From contig NZ_CP094469.1 of assembly GCF_023347295.1 (NCBI RefSeq), positions 2,930,778 to 2,994,777 on the forward strand: 64,000 bases of DNA. Reading direction: 5' to 3'. Numbering within the stretch: the stretch's first letter is position 1; each line of letters opens with the position of its first letter. Below the pieces are notes generated by a model that was not told the origin of the DNA, did not search any database, and saw only the letters and a list, made by a program, of their open reading frames with translations. Of the stretch, positions 36,782-45,444 are shown in pieces. The translations under genes were made by a program, and so were the position numbers. This DNA is from Faecalibacterium sp. I3-3-33. Its GTDB lineage: Bacteria; Bacillota; Clostridia; Oscillospirales; Ruminococcaceae.

Positions 36782-38140
36782 TCAGTGCAGTTCCGGCCAG
36801 TAGCCCTTGTTGGCTTCGATCATATCGTCCAGAATGGCCTTGGCAACGTTCATGCTGGGCACAGTCTTGTTCAGGGTGAAGGCCTGCAACACCTTCTCGT
36901 AGCTGCCTTCCACGCAGCCCTCCACCAGCAGCTTTTCGCTGTTGAGCTGCTGCATCATCAGACCCTGCTGGAACAGCGGGATGTTGTCCCGGGCAATGAC
37001 CTCCGGGCCGTTCTTGCCGATGTAGGCGGGCAGTTCCACCATTGCGTCATAGGGCATATTGGGGATCGCGCCGCGGTTCTCGGTGATGATGAGGAAGCGT
37101 GCCTTGGTGTCGTTCTTCAGCGCAGCGGAAAGATCTGCGATCCAGTCGCCGTGACTGCCGGCATAGAAGGTGTTGGCGTCCACCTCGCCGGTCTTGAGGT
37201 AGTGGTCGATGCCGTCGAACAGGTTCTTTTCGCGGGTCTCCTCCACCTCGTTGGCGCGGGTGTGGTTCGGGTCCGAGTGCTCCACGAACTCCTTGGCCTG
37301 CAGATAGTAGTTCAGGTAGGTGTTGGGCAGGTACTCCGGGAAGTTTTCCATGATCTCGTACTCGCCCTTCCACACATAGTACCAGCTGCCCTTGGTGTGG
37401 CGGTTCTGGCTGGCGGAGGAGGTCAGCGCGCCCATGCCCTTGAGGTAGCTTTCCGGCAAAAGGATCTTGTTCTCCTTGATGTAGGCGCGCAGCTTGGGCA
37501 TCAGATCCTCGCCGTGGTACTGGATGGAGGTGAACCAGCCAAAGTGGTTCAGGCCAAAGTAATCGTAAACGATCTCCTTCTTGTTCTGGATGCCCATGGC
37601 AGCTGCCACCACGTCAATGATGGCGATGGGCATATCGCAGATGTTGATGATCCGTGCCTTCGGGCGCAGCTTGCGGCAGGCCTCGGATACGATGGCGGCG
37701 GGGTTGGAGTAGTTCAGGATCCAGTAATCCTTCTTGGCATACTTTTCCACGTCATCGATCAGCTTGATCATGGGGAAGATGGTGCGCATTCCGTAGGCCA
37801 TGCCGCCGCAGCCGCAGGTCTCCTGTCCCACGCAGCCGTGGCGCAGGGGGATCTTTTCGTCCTGCTCCCGCATGGCGTAGCCGCCCACGCGCATCTGGGC
37901 AAACACAAAAGAGGTGTCCGTGTAAGCCTCCTGCACATCAGTGGTGACCACCAGCTTGATGTCGGTATTCAGTTCCTTGTGCAGGACCCAGTCCACCACA
38001 ACGGCTACCTTGTCCTGCCGCTCCTTGTTGATGTCGAACAGACGGATCTCGTCCACTTCCAGTTCTTCCCGGCGCAGGGCGATGGATTTGACGATACCGG
38101 CGGTAAAAGTGCTACCGCCGCCAGCAATAGTAATGACCAT
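36782..38140 (-). CDS. 6-phospho-alpha-glucosidase (glycoside hydrolase family 4)
   Basis: 452 residues. Start ATG giving MVITIAGGGSTFTAGIVKSI, behind AAAGGAG. The N-terminus binds NAD+ (GGGST). Metal and catalytic residues: Cys168 in NICDMPIAI and His199 in GLNHFGW. The CDMP form is known to mark the alpha-specific members (6-phospho-alpha-glucosidases such as GlvA and MalH). It cleaves maltose 6-phosphate and similar sugars using NAD+ and Mn2+. It follows the EIICB gene at 66 bp, so uptake and cleavage are coupled. Confidence 0.92.
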   Translation of the reverse strand: MVITIAGGGSTFTAGIVKSIALRREELEVDEIRLFDINKERQDKVAVVVDWVLHKELNTDIKLVVTTDVQEAYTDTSFVFAQMRVGGYAMREQDEKIPLRHGCVGQETCGCGGMAYGMRTIFPMIKLIDDVEKYAKKDYWILNYSNPAAIVSEACRKLRPKARIINICDMPIAIIDVVAAAMGIQNKKEIVYDYFGLNHFGWFTSIQYHGEDLMPKLRAYIKENKILLPESYLKGMGALTSSASQNRHTKGSWYYVWKGEYEIMENFPEYLPNTYLNYYLQAKEFVEHSDPNHTRANEVEETREKNLFDGIDHYLKTGEVDANTFYAGSHGDWIADLSAALKNDTKARFLIITENRGAIPNMPYDAMVELPAYIGKNGPEVIARDNIPLFQQGLMMQQLNSEKLLVEGCVEGSYEKVLQAFTLNKTVPSMNVAKAILDDMIEANKGYWPELH

Positions 38141-38206
38141 AGTATAAACACTCCTTTTGTATTTCAGGTTTGCCCGGCGCATTCCGCCGGGGCACGGAAA
38201 AGCGGT

Positions 38207-39766
38207 TTACTGGTTTTCCAGCTGTGCTTCCACAGCACGCTTGATATCGGCTACCTGCAGACCGTAAACGATCTGGATATCGGTTCCCTTTTTCACGATG
38301 CCGCTGTTCGGCAGTTTGTTGATGGCAGCTTCGTCCAGCTTTGCGGGGTCCTTGATGTTTACCCGCAGACGGGTGAAGCAGTTGTCCACCGACAGGATGT
38401 TCTCCTTGCCGCCCAGACCGTCGATGACGCACTGGACCTCGGCAGCGTCCTTCACGCTTGCCTTCTTGGCGGGTGCATCGCTCTTAGCGGTCTCGGTGCT
38501 CACCTCTTCCCGGCCGGGGGTGTGGATGTTGAAGGCCTTGATCAGCAGGGTGAACACCACAAAGTACACTGCGATCTGGCACAGCGCCAGCAGATACAGG
38601 GTGGGATAGTTGGTCTTATCTGCACCGGCGGAAAGGTTCATCAGAATCGAGCCGAGGAGGTTGGTGGTAAAGCCGGTGACATGGAAGGTGTGCAGCAGCA
38701 CGATGAACAGGCCGGAGATGCAGGCGTGTGCCACCCACAGGATGGGGGCAGAGAAGCAGAACATGAAGTCCAGCGGCTCGGTGATGGAAGCCAGAGAGGC
38801 GGTAAATGCCAGCGGCACCAGAACGGCAGCGGTCTTTTTGCGGTTCTCCTTGCGGGCGCAGAAGATGAAGGCCGCCACGATGCCAAAGTAACCGAAGGTC
38901 TTGGTGAAGCCGGTGTACATCCACACGATGCCGTCCGAGAAGGGCAGACCCATGCTGTACTCCATCATCATGACGATGTAGGAGCCGGTGTAGGTGGCAT
39001 CGCCCACGGTCAGGCTGTTGCCCAGTGCAGAGAACTGGAAGGGGGTGTAGATGAGGTGGTGCAGGCCGGTGGGGATGAGGAAGCGCTCCAGGAAGCCGTA
39101 CAGGAACAGGCCGAAGTTGCCGGAGGTGGCGATCAGATCGGTCAGTGCGCTGATGACGCTCTGCACCGGCGGCCAGAAGAAGCAGGAGCCAAAGCCGAAC
39201 AGGATGGAAAAGACCACCATGCAGGTAAAGGACCAGCGGTTGCCGGAGTAGATCTGGGTGATGATGCCCTTGAACTGCTTTTCACAGGTGCGGTTGTACA
39301 CCCAGCCGCAGACCAGACCCAGCAGGATGCCGCCGAACACACCCATATCCACCGTCTGGATGCCGAACACGGTGGACTGACCGGTGCCGTACAGACCCAC
39401 CATCGGGTCAGCCTCGGCCAGCATACCCAGCTGGGTCAGGGTGACGTTGCCGGCGGTCAGGTACATAAAATAGCTCATCAGGCCGATGATGGCAGCCTGC
39501 TGCTTGTTCTTTTTGGCCAGCGCCGCTGCGATGCCCACGCAGAACATCAGGCTGAGGTTGTTGATGATGACCATGATGCAGTTGTAGATCAGCTGACCCA
39601 GCAGCTTGATGGGGGTCCACTGCAGAACGGGGATCATCGCACTAAGGCTTGTGCTGGTAAGCAATGCGCCCAGCACAAGGATCAGGCCTGCTGCCGAGAT
39701 ATACGACAGCGGTGAGAGCATGGCTTTGGAGAACTTTTCCAAGCCATTCATGACTTTTTCTTTCAT
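38207..39766 (-). CDS. PTS alpha-glucoside-specific EIICB component
   Basis: 519 residues. Start ATG giving MKEKVMNGLEKFSKAMLSPL, with AGGAG 9 nt upstream. EIIC membrane domain spans about 1-420 (LLTSTSLSAMI, ERFLIPTGLHHLIYTPF, AFTASLASITEPLDFMF). A linker rich in Thr/Ala/Lys leads to an EIIB domain whose phosphorylated Cys463 is in SVDNCFTRLRV. It imports and phosphorylates an alpha-glucoside such as maltose, in the GlvC/MalB group. No EIIA is in the operon, so a general EIIA-Glc must supply the phosphate. It lies between the antiterminator and hydrolase genes. Confidence 0.93.
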   Translation of the reverse strand: MKEKVMNGLEKFSKAMLSPLSYISAAGLILVLGALLTSTSLSAMIPVLQWTPIKLLGQLIYNCIMVIINNLSLMFCVGIAAALAKKNKQQAAIIGLMSYFMYLTAGNVTLTQLGMLAEADPMVGLYGTGQSTVFGIQTVDMGVFGGILLGLVCGWVYNRTCEKQFKGIITQIYSGNRWSFTCMVVFSILFGFGSCFFWPPVQSVISALTDLIATSGNFGLFLYGFLERFLIPTGLHHLIYTPFQFSALGNSLTVGDATYTGSYIVMMMEYSMGLPFSDGIVWMYTGFTKTFGYFGIVAAFIFCARKENRKKTAAVLVPLAFTASLASITEPLDFMFCFSAPILWVAHACISGLFIVLLHTFHVTGFTTNLLGSILMNLSAGADKTNYPTLYLLALCQIAVYFVVFTLLIKAFNIHTPGREEVSTETAKSDAPAKKASVKDAAEVQCVIDGLGGKENILSVDNCFTRLRVNIKDPAKLDEAAINKLPNSGIVKKGTDIQIVYGLQVADIKRAVEAQLENQ

Positions 39767-39854
39767 CGTGTAATACTCCTCACTTTTTGACTTGACTGTT
39801 TTTTGGGGGATGATTTCTATTCCGCAGGGCTTCCGGACGCCCTGTTGAAACATT

Positions 39855-40673
39855 TTAACCAACGATCTTGGTCAGGTGGATGAGCAGATAGACCTGCTCC
39901 TGATGATCCAGCTCGTAATCAAATTCCTGCCGCAGATAGGCATTGATGCGCTGTAAGCACACCTCGTTGCGGCTGTCGCGCTGCAAAAGCACCGTATACA
40001 TGGATTCCAGCCCGGCGTCCTGCCACGGGGTGTGCCGCAGGATGCGCGCCGCCAGAAACTTGAGGTGTACGGTCAGGCGGGTGGTCTCAAGGCTCTCTTC
40101 CTCAAAGGTGCAGTGATAGGTATCGCAGATGATTTCCTTGACCGCCTTGACGAACTTTACGGTATCGTAGGCCAGCGCGCCGTCCGCCGCACCGGCTACC
40201 AGATGCAGGGCAATGTAGCCCGCTTCGTCCTCCGGCAGCTGTACGCCGCAGAACTGCCGAACAAGCTCCAGCGCCCTTTGCCCCACTGCGTACTCCTTCG
40301 GGTACAGCATCCGGGTCTCCGAGAGCACGAGGTTGGGCAGAAAAGTGCCCTTTTCCACACGCTCCAGCGCAAAGCTGATATGGTCCACCAGCGAGATGGT
40401 GCTTTTGCTGCTGAGCAGGATGCCCTGCTCCTCTGCCGCCAGCGAGATGCGCTCGGCGGCCTGCATCACCTGCGGGGTGACGTTATCCAGCATCTTGAGG
40501 AACTTGGTCTGCAGCTCGTTCTGCACATAGTATACCTTGGAAACGCGGCTTTTGTCGATCACGTCCCCCGGGCGGCGGCCAAACCCAAGCCCGTTGCCCA
40601 CGAGAATGGCTTCCCTGCCGTCCGGCATGACCACCGACACCGCATTGTTATTGAATACCTTTACAGCCTGCAT
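39855..40673 (-). CDS. BglG/LicT-family transcription antiterminator
   Basis: 272 residues. Start ATG giving MQAVKVFNNNAVSVVMPDGR, behind GGAG. The RNA-binding CAT domain is residues 1-55 (NNNAVSVV), then PRD1 (DHISFALERVEKG) and PRD2 (AYDTVKFVKAVKEII), whose His residues are phosphorylated by the PTS. The family binds an RNA antiterminator hairpin when sugar is present, stopping termination. A RAT-like site lies in this gene's own leader, so it likely controls the whole operon by that route. Confidence 0.92.
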   Translation of the reverse strand: MQAVKVFNNNAVSVVMPDGREAILVGNGLGFGRRPGDVIDKSRVSKVYYVQNELQTKFLKMLDNVTPQVMQAAERISLAAEEQGILLSSKSTISLVDHISFALERVEKGTFLPNLVLSETRMLYPKEYAVGQRALELVRQFCGVQLPEDEAGYIALHLVAGAADGALAYDTVKFVKAVKEIICDTYHCTFEEESLETTRLTVHLKFLAARILRHTPWQDAGLESMYTVLLQRDSRNEVCLQRINAYLRQEFDYELDHQEQVYLLIHLTKIVG

Positions 40674-40765
40674 CGCCGCACTCCTCCGCTTCCATGCCGC
40701 AGCTTTTGTGAAAAAGAAAAAGGGCACAAGAACCAAAGGGATGCCGTTGCCGCCTTCCCTCTGAT

Positions 40766-40794
40766 GCTCATGCCTGATCGAACAGTTACACGCA
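40766..40794 (-). promoter_or_regulatory. RAT (ribonucleic antiterminator)-like site
   Basis: On the minus strand TGTAACTG, a short loop, then CAGGCATGAGC, close to the known RAT pattern (TGTTACTG...GCAGGCA). It lies ~20 nt into the leader from the promoter at 40820-40848 and 93 nt before the antiterminator start codon. A terminator-like hairpin (AGGGA / TCCCT, then T-rich) follows. No clear RAT is seen between bglG and the EIICB gene. Confidence 0.6.
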
Positions 40795-40819
40795 CTGATA
40801 AATTCACTTGTCTGCTTTG

Positions 40820-40848
40820 ATTATACGAGCCAGCGCAGAAAATGTCAA
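40820..40848 (-). promoter_or_regulatory. Promoter of the alpha-glucoside operon
   Basis: Minus-strand TTGACA, 17-bp spacer, TATAAT, a perfect consensus sigmaA promoter. Confidence 0.85.
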
Positions 40849-40917
40849 TGCGTTGAACTGCCCGAAATTTAAGCCGCATTTTTGTATATCCTGCACAGGA
40901 CTGCTTGAAATTCGTCC

Positions 40918-40952
40918 TGCGCAGAACGATTGACAACGCCGTGCGCAGAACG
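40918..40952. repeat. Direct repeat TGCGCAGAACG in the divergent promoter region
   Basis: The 11-mer occurs at 40918-40928 and again at 40942-40952, the second copy inside the spacer of the plus-strand promoter; a related CGCAGAAAATG lies in the minus-strand promoter. A possible shared regulator site. Confidence 0.45.
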
Positions 40953-40958
40953 TATACT
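40930..40958 (+). promoter_or_regulatory. Promoter of the lipoprotein gene at 41022
   Basis: TTGACA, 17-bp spacer, TATACT. Confidence 0.8.
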
Positions 40959-41021
40959 TAGAGTGTAGATCCCGCTTCGCTCCGGCGGCTTGCCGGAGCA
41001 CCATTTACGGAGGTTTTTCTT

Positions 41022-41639
41022 ATGAGATCGAAATATATCCGTCCCCTTGCGCTGCTGCTGTGCGCCGCTTTGCTGGGCTGCCTGCTGGCAGCCTGCAACG
41101 GCTCTGCCGACAGCAGCCCCGCATCCAGCGCTGCGCCCGCCTCGGACAGCGCATCCGCTTCCGGCAGCAGTGAGCTGCCCTCTTCCACCACAGAAGCCAA
41201 CACCGGAGAGCTGAACCCCGGCAACTTCGACGAGAACTCGGTGTTCTCCATCACCGGCACATCCAACGCCTTTGCGCCCTGTCTGGGCTGGGGGCCCGGG
41301 GTATCCGGCTGCTCCTTGAAATCGGTCATCGCGGCGGCATCGCTGCTGCACTGGGCCGAGGACGCACGGATGTCCAGCCGCTCCCCGGAGACCATTCAGG
41401 AGGCCTTTTACAGCTGGTACGACAACCTGACCGATAACGAGCAGGAAGGCTTTGCCGAGGCTTGGCCGATGATCAAGGACGCGGCGCTGGACCTGCTCAG
41501 CGACAAGGACAGCATGACCGAACGCATTGCGGACGCAGGGCTGGACGCTGACACCCTGCCCGGCTGCACCCTGAAAAACTGGCAGGCGCTGCAGACCGTG
41601 CTGGACGGCATTGTGCCGGAGACGAACGGCGAAGCTTAA
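41022..41639 (+). CDS. Lipoprotein of unknown function
   Basis: 205 residues, start ATG behind GGAGG. Signal peptide MRSKYIRPLALLLCAALLGC with lipobox LLAAC, then a Ser/Ala-rich linker to about residue 60. The mature part has two or more Cys (AFAPCLGWGPGVSGCSLKS), a helical region and ends LPGCTLKNWQALQTVLDGIV. No named family recognised. A strong promoter and shared terminator make it a single gene divergent from the sugar operon. Confidence 0.78.
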   Translation: MRSKYIRPLALLLCAALLGCLLAACNGSADSSPASSAAPASDSASASGSSELPSSTTEANTGELNPGNFDENSVFSITGTSNAFAPCLGWGPGVSGCSLKSVIAAASLLHWAEDARMSSRSPETIQEAFYSWYDNLTDNEQEGFAEAWPMIKDAALDLLSDKDSMTERIADAGLDADTLPGCTLKNWQALQTVLDGIVPETNGEA

Positions 41640-41662
41640 ACCCAACCTTAAACTTTAAAGCG

Positions 41663-41697
41663 CAATGGGGCGCTGACCGTGTGGTCAGCGCCCCATT
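41663..41697. terminator. Bidirectional terminator
   Basis: GGGGCGCTGACC / GGTCAGCGCCCC flanked by AATG and ATTTTG, between convergent genes. Confidence 0.85.
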
Positions 41698-41703
41698 TTG
41701 TCG

Positions 41704-42828
41704 TTATACCTTTTTCAGCACATACTGGCGGGTGCCCATGCCCACCTTCTCGGCCTGTTCAAGGGTGGCTTTCCACTCGATGTTGGGGTTGGAGTCCTTG
41801 AAGTTGTCGTGGTAGCAGTTCCAGCCCGGCTTTGCAAGGTTTGCGCCCAGCTGGCTGTTGGGCAGCGGGGCGGCGTTCAGGCAGGCGTCCACGCAGGCCT
41901 GGTCCAGCGCCACAGGGTCAAAGGACGCAAAGATGCCGATATCCGGCAGGATGGGCGCGTCGTTCTCGCCGTGGCAGTCGCAGTTGGGGCTGATGTCCTG
42001 CACCAGAGAAATATGGAAGCAGGGACGGTCGTGGCAGACTGCGGCGGCGTACTCTGCCATCTTGCGGTCCAGCAGCTCGTTGGCGCAGTCGTTGGGGGAA
42101 TAGATGGCGTCAAAGCTGCACGCACCAATGCAGCGGCCACAGCCCTTGCACTTGTCGTAATTGATGATGGCCTTGTTTTCGGCGCTGTAAGTAATGGCGT
42201 CCGAGCCGCACTCCTTGGCGCAGCGGTGGCAGCCGCGGCACAAACCCTCCTGCACGGCGGGCTTGCCGGCAGCGTGCTGCTCCATCTTGCCCGCGCGGGA
42301 GCCGCAGCCCATGCCGATATTCTTGAGCGCACCGCCGAAGCCGGTGGACTCGTGGCCCTTGAAGTGGTTCAGGCTGATGAACACGTCCGCATCCATGATG
42401 GCACGGCCAATCTTGGCGGTCTTGCAGTATTCGCCGTTCGGCACCGGCACTTCCACCTCATCCGTGCCGCGCAGACCGTCGGCGATAAGTACCTGACAGC
42501 CGGTGGTCATAGGCCAGAAGCCGTTCAGCTGGGCGCAGTTCAAATGCTCCAGCGCATTCTTGCGGCTGCCCGGGTACAGGGTGTTGCAGTCGGTCAAAAA
42601 CGGCATACCGCCCTGCTCCTTGCACAGGTCTGCCACCACCTTGGCGTAGTTGGGACGCAGAAAGGCCAGATTGCCCAGCTCGCCGAAGTGCATCTTGATG
42701 GCCACGAACCGGCCGTCCATGTCGATGTCCTTGATGCCGGCGGCAATGCACACCCGGCGCAGCTTTTCCAGCAGGCTGGTGCCCACCGGACAGCGGAAAT
42801 CCGTATAGTAAACTTTGGATGCTTCCAT
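41704..42828 (-). CDS. DUF362 protein with two 4Fe-4S clusters
   Basis: 374 residues. Start ATG giving MEASKVYYTDFRCPVGTSLL, with GGGAGG 9 nt upstream. DUF362 domain through about 1-190 (KMHFGELGNLAFLRPNY) and a ferredoxin-type pair: Cys197/200/203/207 (CRGCHRCAKEC) and Cys227/230/233/237 (CKGCGRCIGAC), CxxCxxCxxxC twice. A C-terminal domain resumes DUF362-like features (DPVALDQACVD). The family is found in anaerobes and likely moves electrons; the partner is unknown. Alone on its strand. Confidence 0.88.
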   Translation of the reverse strand: MEASKVYYTDFRCPVGTSLLEKLRRVCIAAGIKDIDMDGRFVAIKMHFGELGNLAFLRPNYAKVVADLCKEQGGMPFLTDCNTLYPGSRKNALEHLNCAQLNGFWPMTTGCQVLIADGLRGTDEVEVPVPNGEYCKTAKIGRAIMDADVFISLNHFKGHESTGFGGALKNIGMGCGSRAGKMEQHAAGKPAVQEGLCRGCHRCAKECGSDAITYSAENKAIINYDKCKGCGRCIGACSFDAIYSPNDCANELLDRKMAEYAAAVCHDRPCFHISLVQDISPNCDCHGENDAPILPDIGIFASFDPVALDQACVDACLNAAPLPNSQLGANLAKPGWNCYHDNFKDSNPNIEWKATLEQAEKVGMGTRQYVLKKV

Positions 42829-42929
42829 GGTGTTTTTCCTCCCATATCCTTCCGGCGGCGTCTGCCGCGCGGTCTCTCTTTTGTTCAGGCAATACCACAT
42901 GATTCCAAGTGCCGATACGGCGAGCGAGG

Positions 42930-43012
42930 TGCGGCAGATGCTAAGCCAAAAGCGCAGATAATACTTTGTGTATTATCGAGCATTTTGGCAACGCAGATGC
43001 CGCGCCGCAGCC
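42930..43012. repeat. Large imperfect palindrome
   Basis: Nested pairs: GCGGCA/TGCCGC outside, GCCAAAA/TTTTGGC in the middle and GATAATAC/GTATTATC inside a 5-nt loop, ~80 nt in all. Not next to a T-run. It occupies part of the gap 42829-43213, which has no gene. Confidence 0.6.
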
Positions 43013-43134
43013 GCCGGAACGGTGCTTGAGCCGTCAGGCGGGAATTGTGCGGTACTGCCTTCAGTATAGCACACCCGGGCGAGCGGTGTAAACAGAAAAT
43101 GGAGCAGCGCCGTTTTGCTCTGCCCATTTTGGGG

Positions 43135-43163
43135 TTGACAGCCCTGCCCTGCGGTGTTATTTT
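43135..43163 (+). promoter_or_regulatory. Promoter of the CLC gene
   Basis: TTGACA, 17-bp spacer, TATTTT, about 50 bp before the start codon. Confidence 0.6.
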
Positions 43164-43213
43164 ATATCGGTTCCAAAAAACGGAACGGATGTCAATATAC
43201 AGGAGTTATGTCT

Positions 43214-44491
43214 ATGAACGATTTTGATACATTCCGGCACGAAGCTGAAGCCGCCCTGCGGGTGGCGCTGCAATGGTTCCTTCTGGCAGTTCCCATGGGT
43301 CTGCTCTGTGGATTTCTGGGCACCTTGTTCCACCTTGCTGTCGAGCACGCCACCGAGCTGCGCGCCGCGCAACCTTGGCTGCTGTTCCTTTTGCCTGTGG
43401 CAGGTCTGCTCATCAATGCCCTTTATAAGGTAACAAAGTGCGAGGGTGTGGGCACCAACAACGTTCTCCGCGCCGTGCAGAGCGGCGAGCCGGTCAGCAT
43501 TCTGCTGGTGCCCGCTATCTTTCTGGGTACGGTGCTCACCCACCTGTGCGGCGGCTCTGCCGGCCGCGAGGGCGCTGCGTTGCAGATGGGCGGCAGCATC
43601 GGCTGGAACCTCGGCACCCTGCTGCGGCTCAAGGACCACGACCGCCGCACCGCCACCATCAGCGGCATGGCTGCGTTCTTCTCTGCCCTGTTCGGCACCC
43701 CGCTGGCGGCGGCCTGCTTTGCCATGATGGTGGAGGATGTGGGTCTGACCTTTACCGCTGCCTTTGTCCCCGCCTTTACCTCTGCCCTGATCGCCTACGG
43801 CTGCTCGCTGGCCTTTGGCATCGCGCCCACCCACTTTGCGCTCACTGCGCCGGAGCTGAATGTCCGGACTGCCCTGCTGGTCATCCTGCTGGGTGTGGCC
43901 TGCGCTGCCGTTTCCCGCCTGTTCTGCTACACCCTCCACTTCATGGAGCACACCGTGCCAAAGCTTCTCCCGAACCCGTGGGTGCGGGTCTTTGCGGGCG
44001 GCGTGCTGGTCATCGGCTTTTCCTATCTCTTCGGCGTGGGGCGCTATAACGGCGCGGGCATGAGCGTCATCACCGCTGCCGTGGAGCAGGGACAGGCGCT
44101 GCCGTGGGATTTTCTGTGCAAGATCTTCCTTACCGCGCTGACCCTTGCCTGCGGGTTCAAGGGCGGCGAGGTGGTGCCCAGCTTTTTTGTGGGCGCTACC
44201 TTCGGCTGCGTGGTCGGCCCGCTGCTGGGTCTGCCCGCCGAATTTGCGGCGGCAGTGGGGCTGGTGTCCATCTTCTGCGGTGCCACCAACGCCCTGATCC
44301 CCTCCATCCTGCTGGGATTTGAGCTGTTCAGCGGCGCTGGGCTGGAGCTCATCGCGCTGGGCTGCGGCATCTGCTATATGCTCTCCGGCCACCATGGCCT
44401 GTACAGCAGCCAGACCTTTGTCACCAACAAGCTGCGCTCGGAGTATATGTCCCATAAGTGGCGCGTAAAGGTGAAAAAAGCGGAAGAGTGA
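43214..44491 (+). CDS. CLC-family chloride channel/antiporter
   Basis: 425 residues. Start at the ATG at 43214 (MNDFDTFRHEAEAAL), 8 nt after AGGAG; an ATG at 43208 is too close to the site. About 12-18 helices. The gating Glu is present in GSAGREGAALQMG and the second ion-binding loop in GGEVVPSFFVGATFG. The first motif, usually GSGIP, is degenerate (CEGVGTNNVLRA), and GREG is followed by Ala rather than Pro. Fluoride-exporting CLCs also depart from GREGP, so fluoride versus chloride cannot be decided. No fluoride riboswitch is seen upstream. Confidence 0.85.
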   Translation: MNDFDTFRHEAEAALRVALQWFLLAVPMGLLCGFLGTLFHLAVEHATELRAAQPWLLFLLPVAGLLINALYKVTKCEGVGTNNVLRAVQSGEPVSILLVPAIFLGTVLTHLCGGSAGREGAALQMGGSIGWNLGTLLRLKDHDRRTATISGMAAFFSALFGTPLAAACFAMMVEDVGLTFTAAFVPAFTSALIAYGCSLAFGIAPTHFALTAPELNVRTALLVILLGVACAAVSRLFCYTLHFMEHTVPKLLPNPWVRVFAGGVLVIGFSYLFGVGRYNGAGMSVITAAVEQGQALPWDFLCKIFLTALTLACGFKGGEVVPSFFVGATFGCVVGPLLGLPAEFAAAVGLVSIFCGATNALIPSILLGFELFSGAGLELIALGCGICYMLSGHHGLYSSQTFVTNKLRSEYMSHKWRVKVKKAEE

Positions 44492-44507
44492 GCTTTCCTA
44501 TCAAAAC

Positions 44508-44538
44508 AGGGGCTGTTGCGCAAGCAACAGCCCCTGTT
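44508..44538. terminator. Bidirectional terminator
   Basis: CAGGGGCTGTTGC / GCAACAGCCCCTG palindrome followed by TTATCATT, between convergent CLC and uppP. Confidence 0.85.
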
Positions 44539-44557
44539 ATCATTATAAGATTTTCTC

Positions 44558-45391
44558 TTATGCCAGTGCGGTGATAGCTGCCACAGCCAGCACGATCGCA
44601 CCCAGCACGATGCGGTAGATGCCAAAGAACTTGAAGTCGTGGCGCTTGACGTAATCCATCAGGAAGCGGATGGCTGCAAGGCTGACGACAAAGGCCACAA
44701 CACAGCCCACCAGCAGCACGGCGATCTCGGTGCCGGTGATGGATACGCCGGAGATGGCGAACTTGATCACCTTGAGCAGGGATGCACCCGCCATGACCGG
44801 GATAGCCAGATAGAAGGTGAACTCTGCCACACAGGCGCGGGAGAGCCCCAGCAGCAGGCCGCCCACGATGGTAGCACCGGAGCGGGAGGTGCCGGGGATG
44901 ATGGCAAGGCACTGCCACACGCCGATGAGCAAAGCGTCCCGGTAGCTGATCTGTTCCAGCTTTGTGACCCGGGGCGTGGTGCGGCGGTTTTCCACCACAA
45001 GGAAGAGCACACCGTACAAAATCAGCATGGCGGCTACGGTGATGTAGTTATAGAAGTGCTCCTCCATCCAATCGTCCAGCGGGCTGATGACCAGCACCGG
45101 CAGGGTGGCGGCTACCACCTTGAACCACAGGTTCCACACGCTGGGCTTGGAGATGACCTTGCCCTGCCGCAGCCCGAAGGGCCACAGCTTATTCCAGAAC
45201 AGCACCACCACGGCCAGAATGGCACCCAGCTGGATGACCACCCGGAACATGGACATGAATTCTTCGCTGGCATTGAACTTGACGACCTGCTCCACAAGGA
45301 TCATGTGACCGGTGGAGGAGATGGGCAGCCACTCGGTAATGCCCTCCACGATACCCATCAGGATTGCTTTGATGATCTCGAAAAACGTAAT
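44558..45391 (-). CDS. uppP: Undecaprenyl-diphosphatase, probable AUU start codon
   Basis: 277 residues when started at 45391. BacA family motifs: EGITEWLPISSTGH (about 16-29) and PGTSRSGATIVGG (about 150-162), with eight or so membrane helices. It recycles the lipid carrier of cell-wall synthesis. The reading frame continues to a TTG at 45433, but that TTG lies ~5 nt from the start point predicted by the -10 TATACT at 45445-45450. In contrast AGGAGG sits 5 nt before an ATT codon giving (M)TFFEIIKAILMGIVEG, the family's usual N-terminus. I therefore infer initiation at AUU. Confidence 0.8.
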   Translation of the reverse strand: MTFFEIIKAILMGIVEGITEWLPISSTGHMILVEQVVKFNASEEFMSMFRVVIQLGAILAVVVLFWNKLWPFGLRQGKVISKPSVWNLWFKVVAATLPVLVISPLDDWMEEHFYNYITVAAMLILYGVLFLVVENRRTTPRVTKLEQISYRDALLIGVWQCLAIIPGTSRSGATIVGGLLLGLSRACVAEFTFYLAIPVMAGASLLKVIKFAISGVSITGTEIAVLLVGCVVAFVVSLAAIRFLMDYVKRHDFKFFGIYRIVLGAIVLAVAAITALA

Positions 45392-45444
45392 AAATCCCTC
45401 CTGCAGCACCCGCTGGGTGCGTAGTTTTTTCAAAAGCAGTTCCA

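Noticed and set aside
36581..39715. Long plus-strand frame opposite the GH4 and PTS genes
   Set aside because: Antisense shadow of two clear genes on the minus strand.
39767..39854. RAT site between the antiterminator and EIICB genes
   Set aside because: No sequence close to the RAT pattern is found there; the candidate lies upstream of the antiterminator gene.
42829..43213. Fluoride (crcB) riboswitch upstream of the CLC gene
   Set aside because: I could not find the conserved pseudoknot sequences; the palindrome there has a different form.
44558..45433. uppP starting at the TTG at 45433
   Set aside because: It would begin about 5 nt from the predicted transcription start, lacks a good ribosome site and extends past the family N-terminus.
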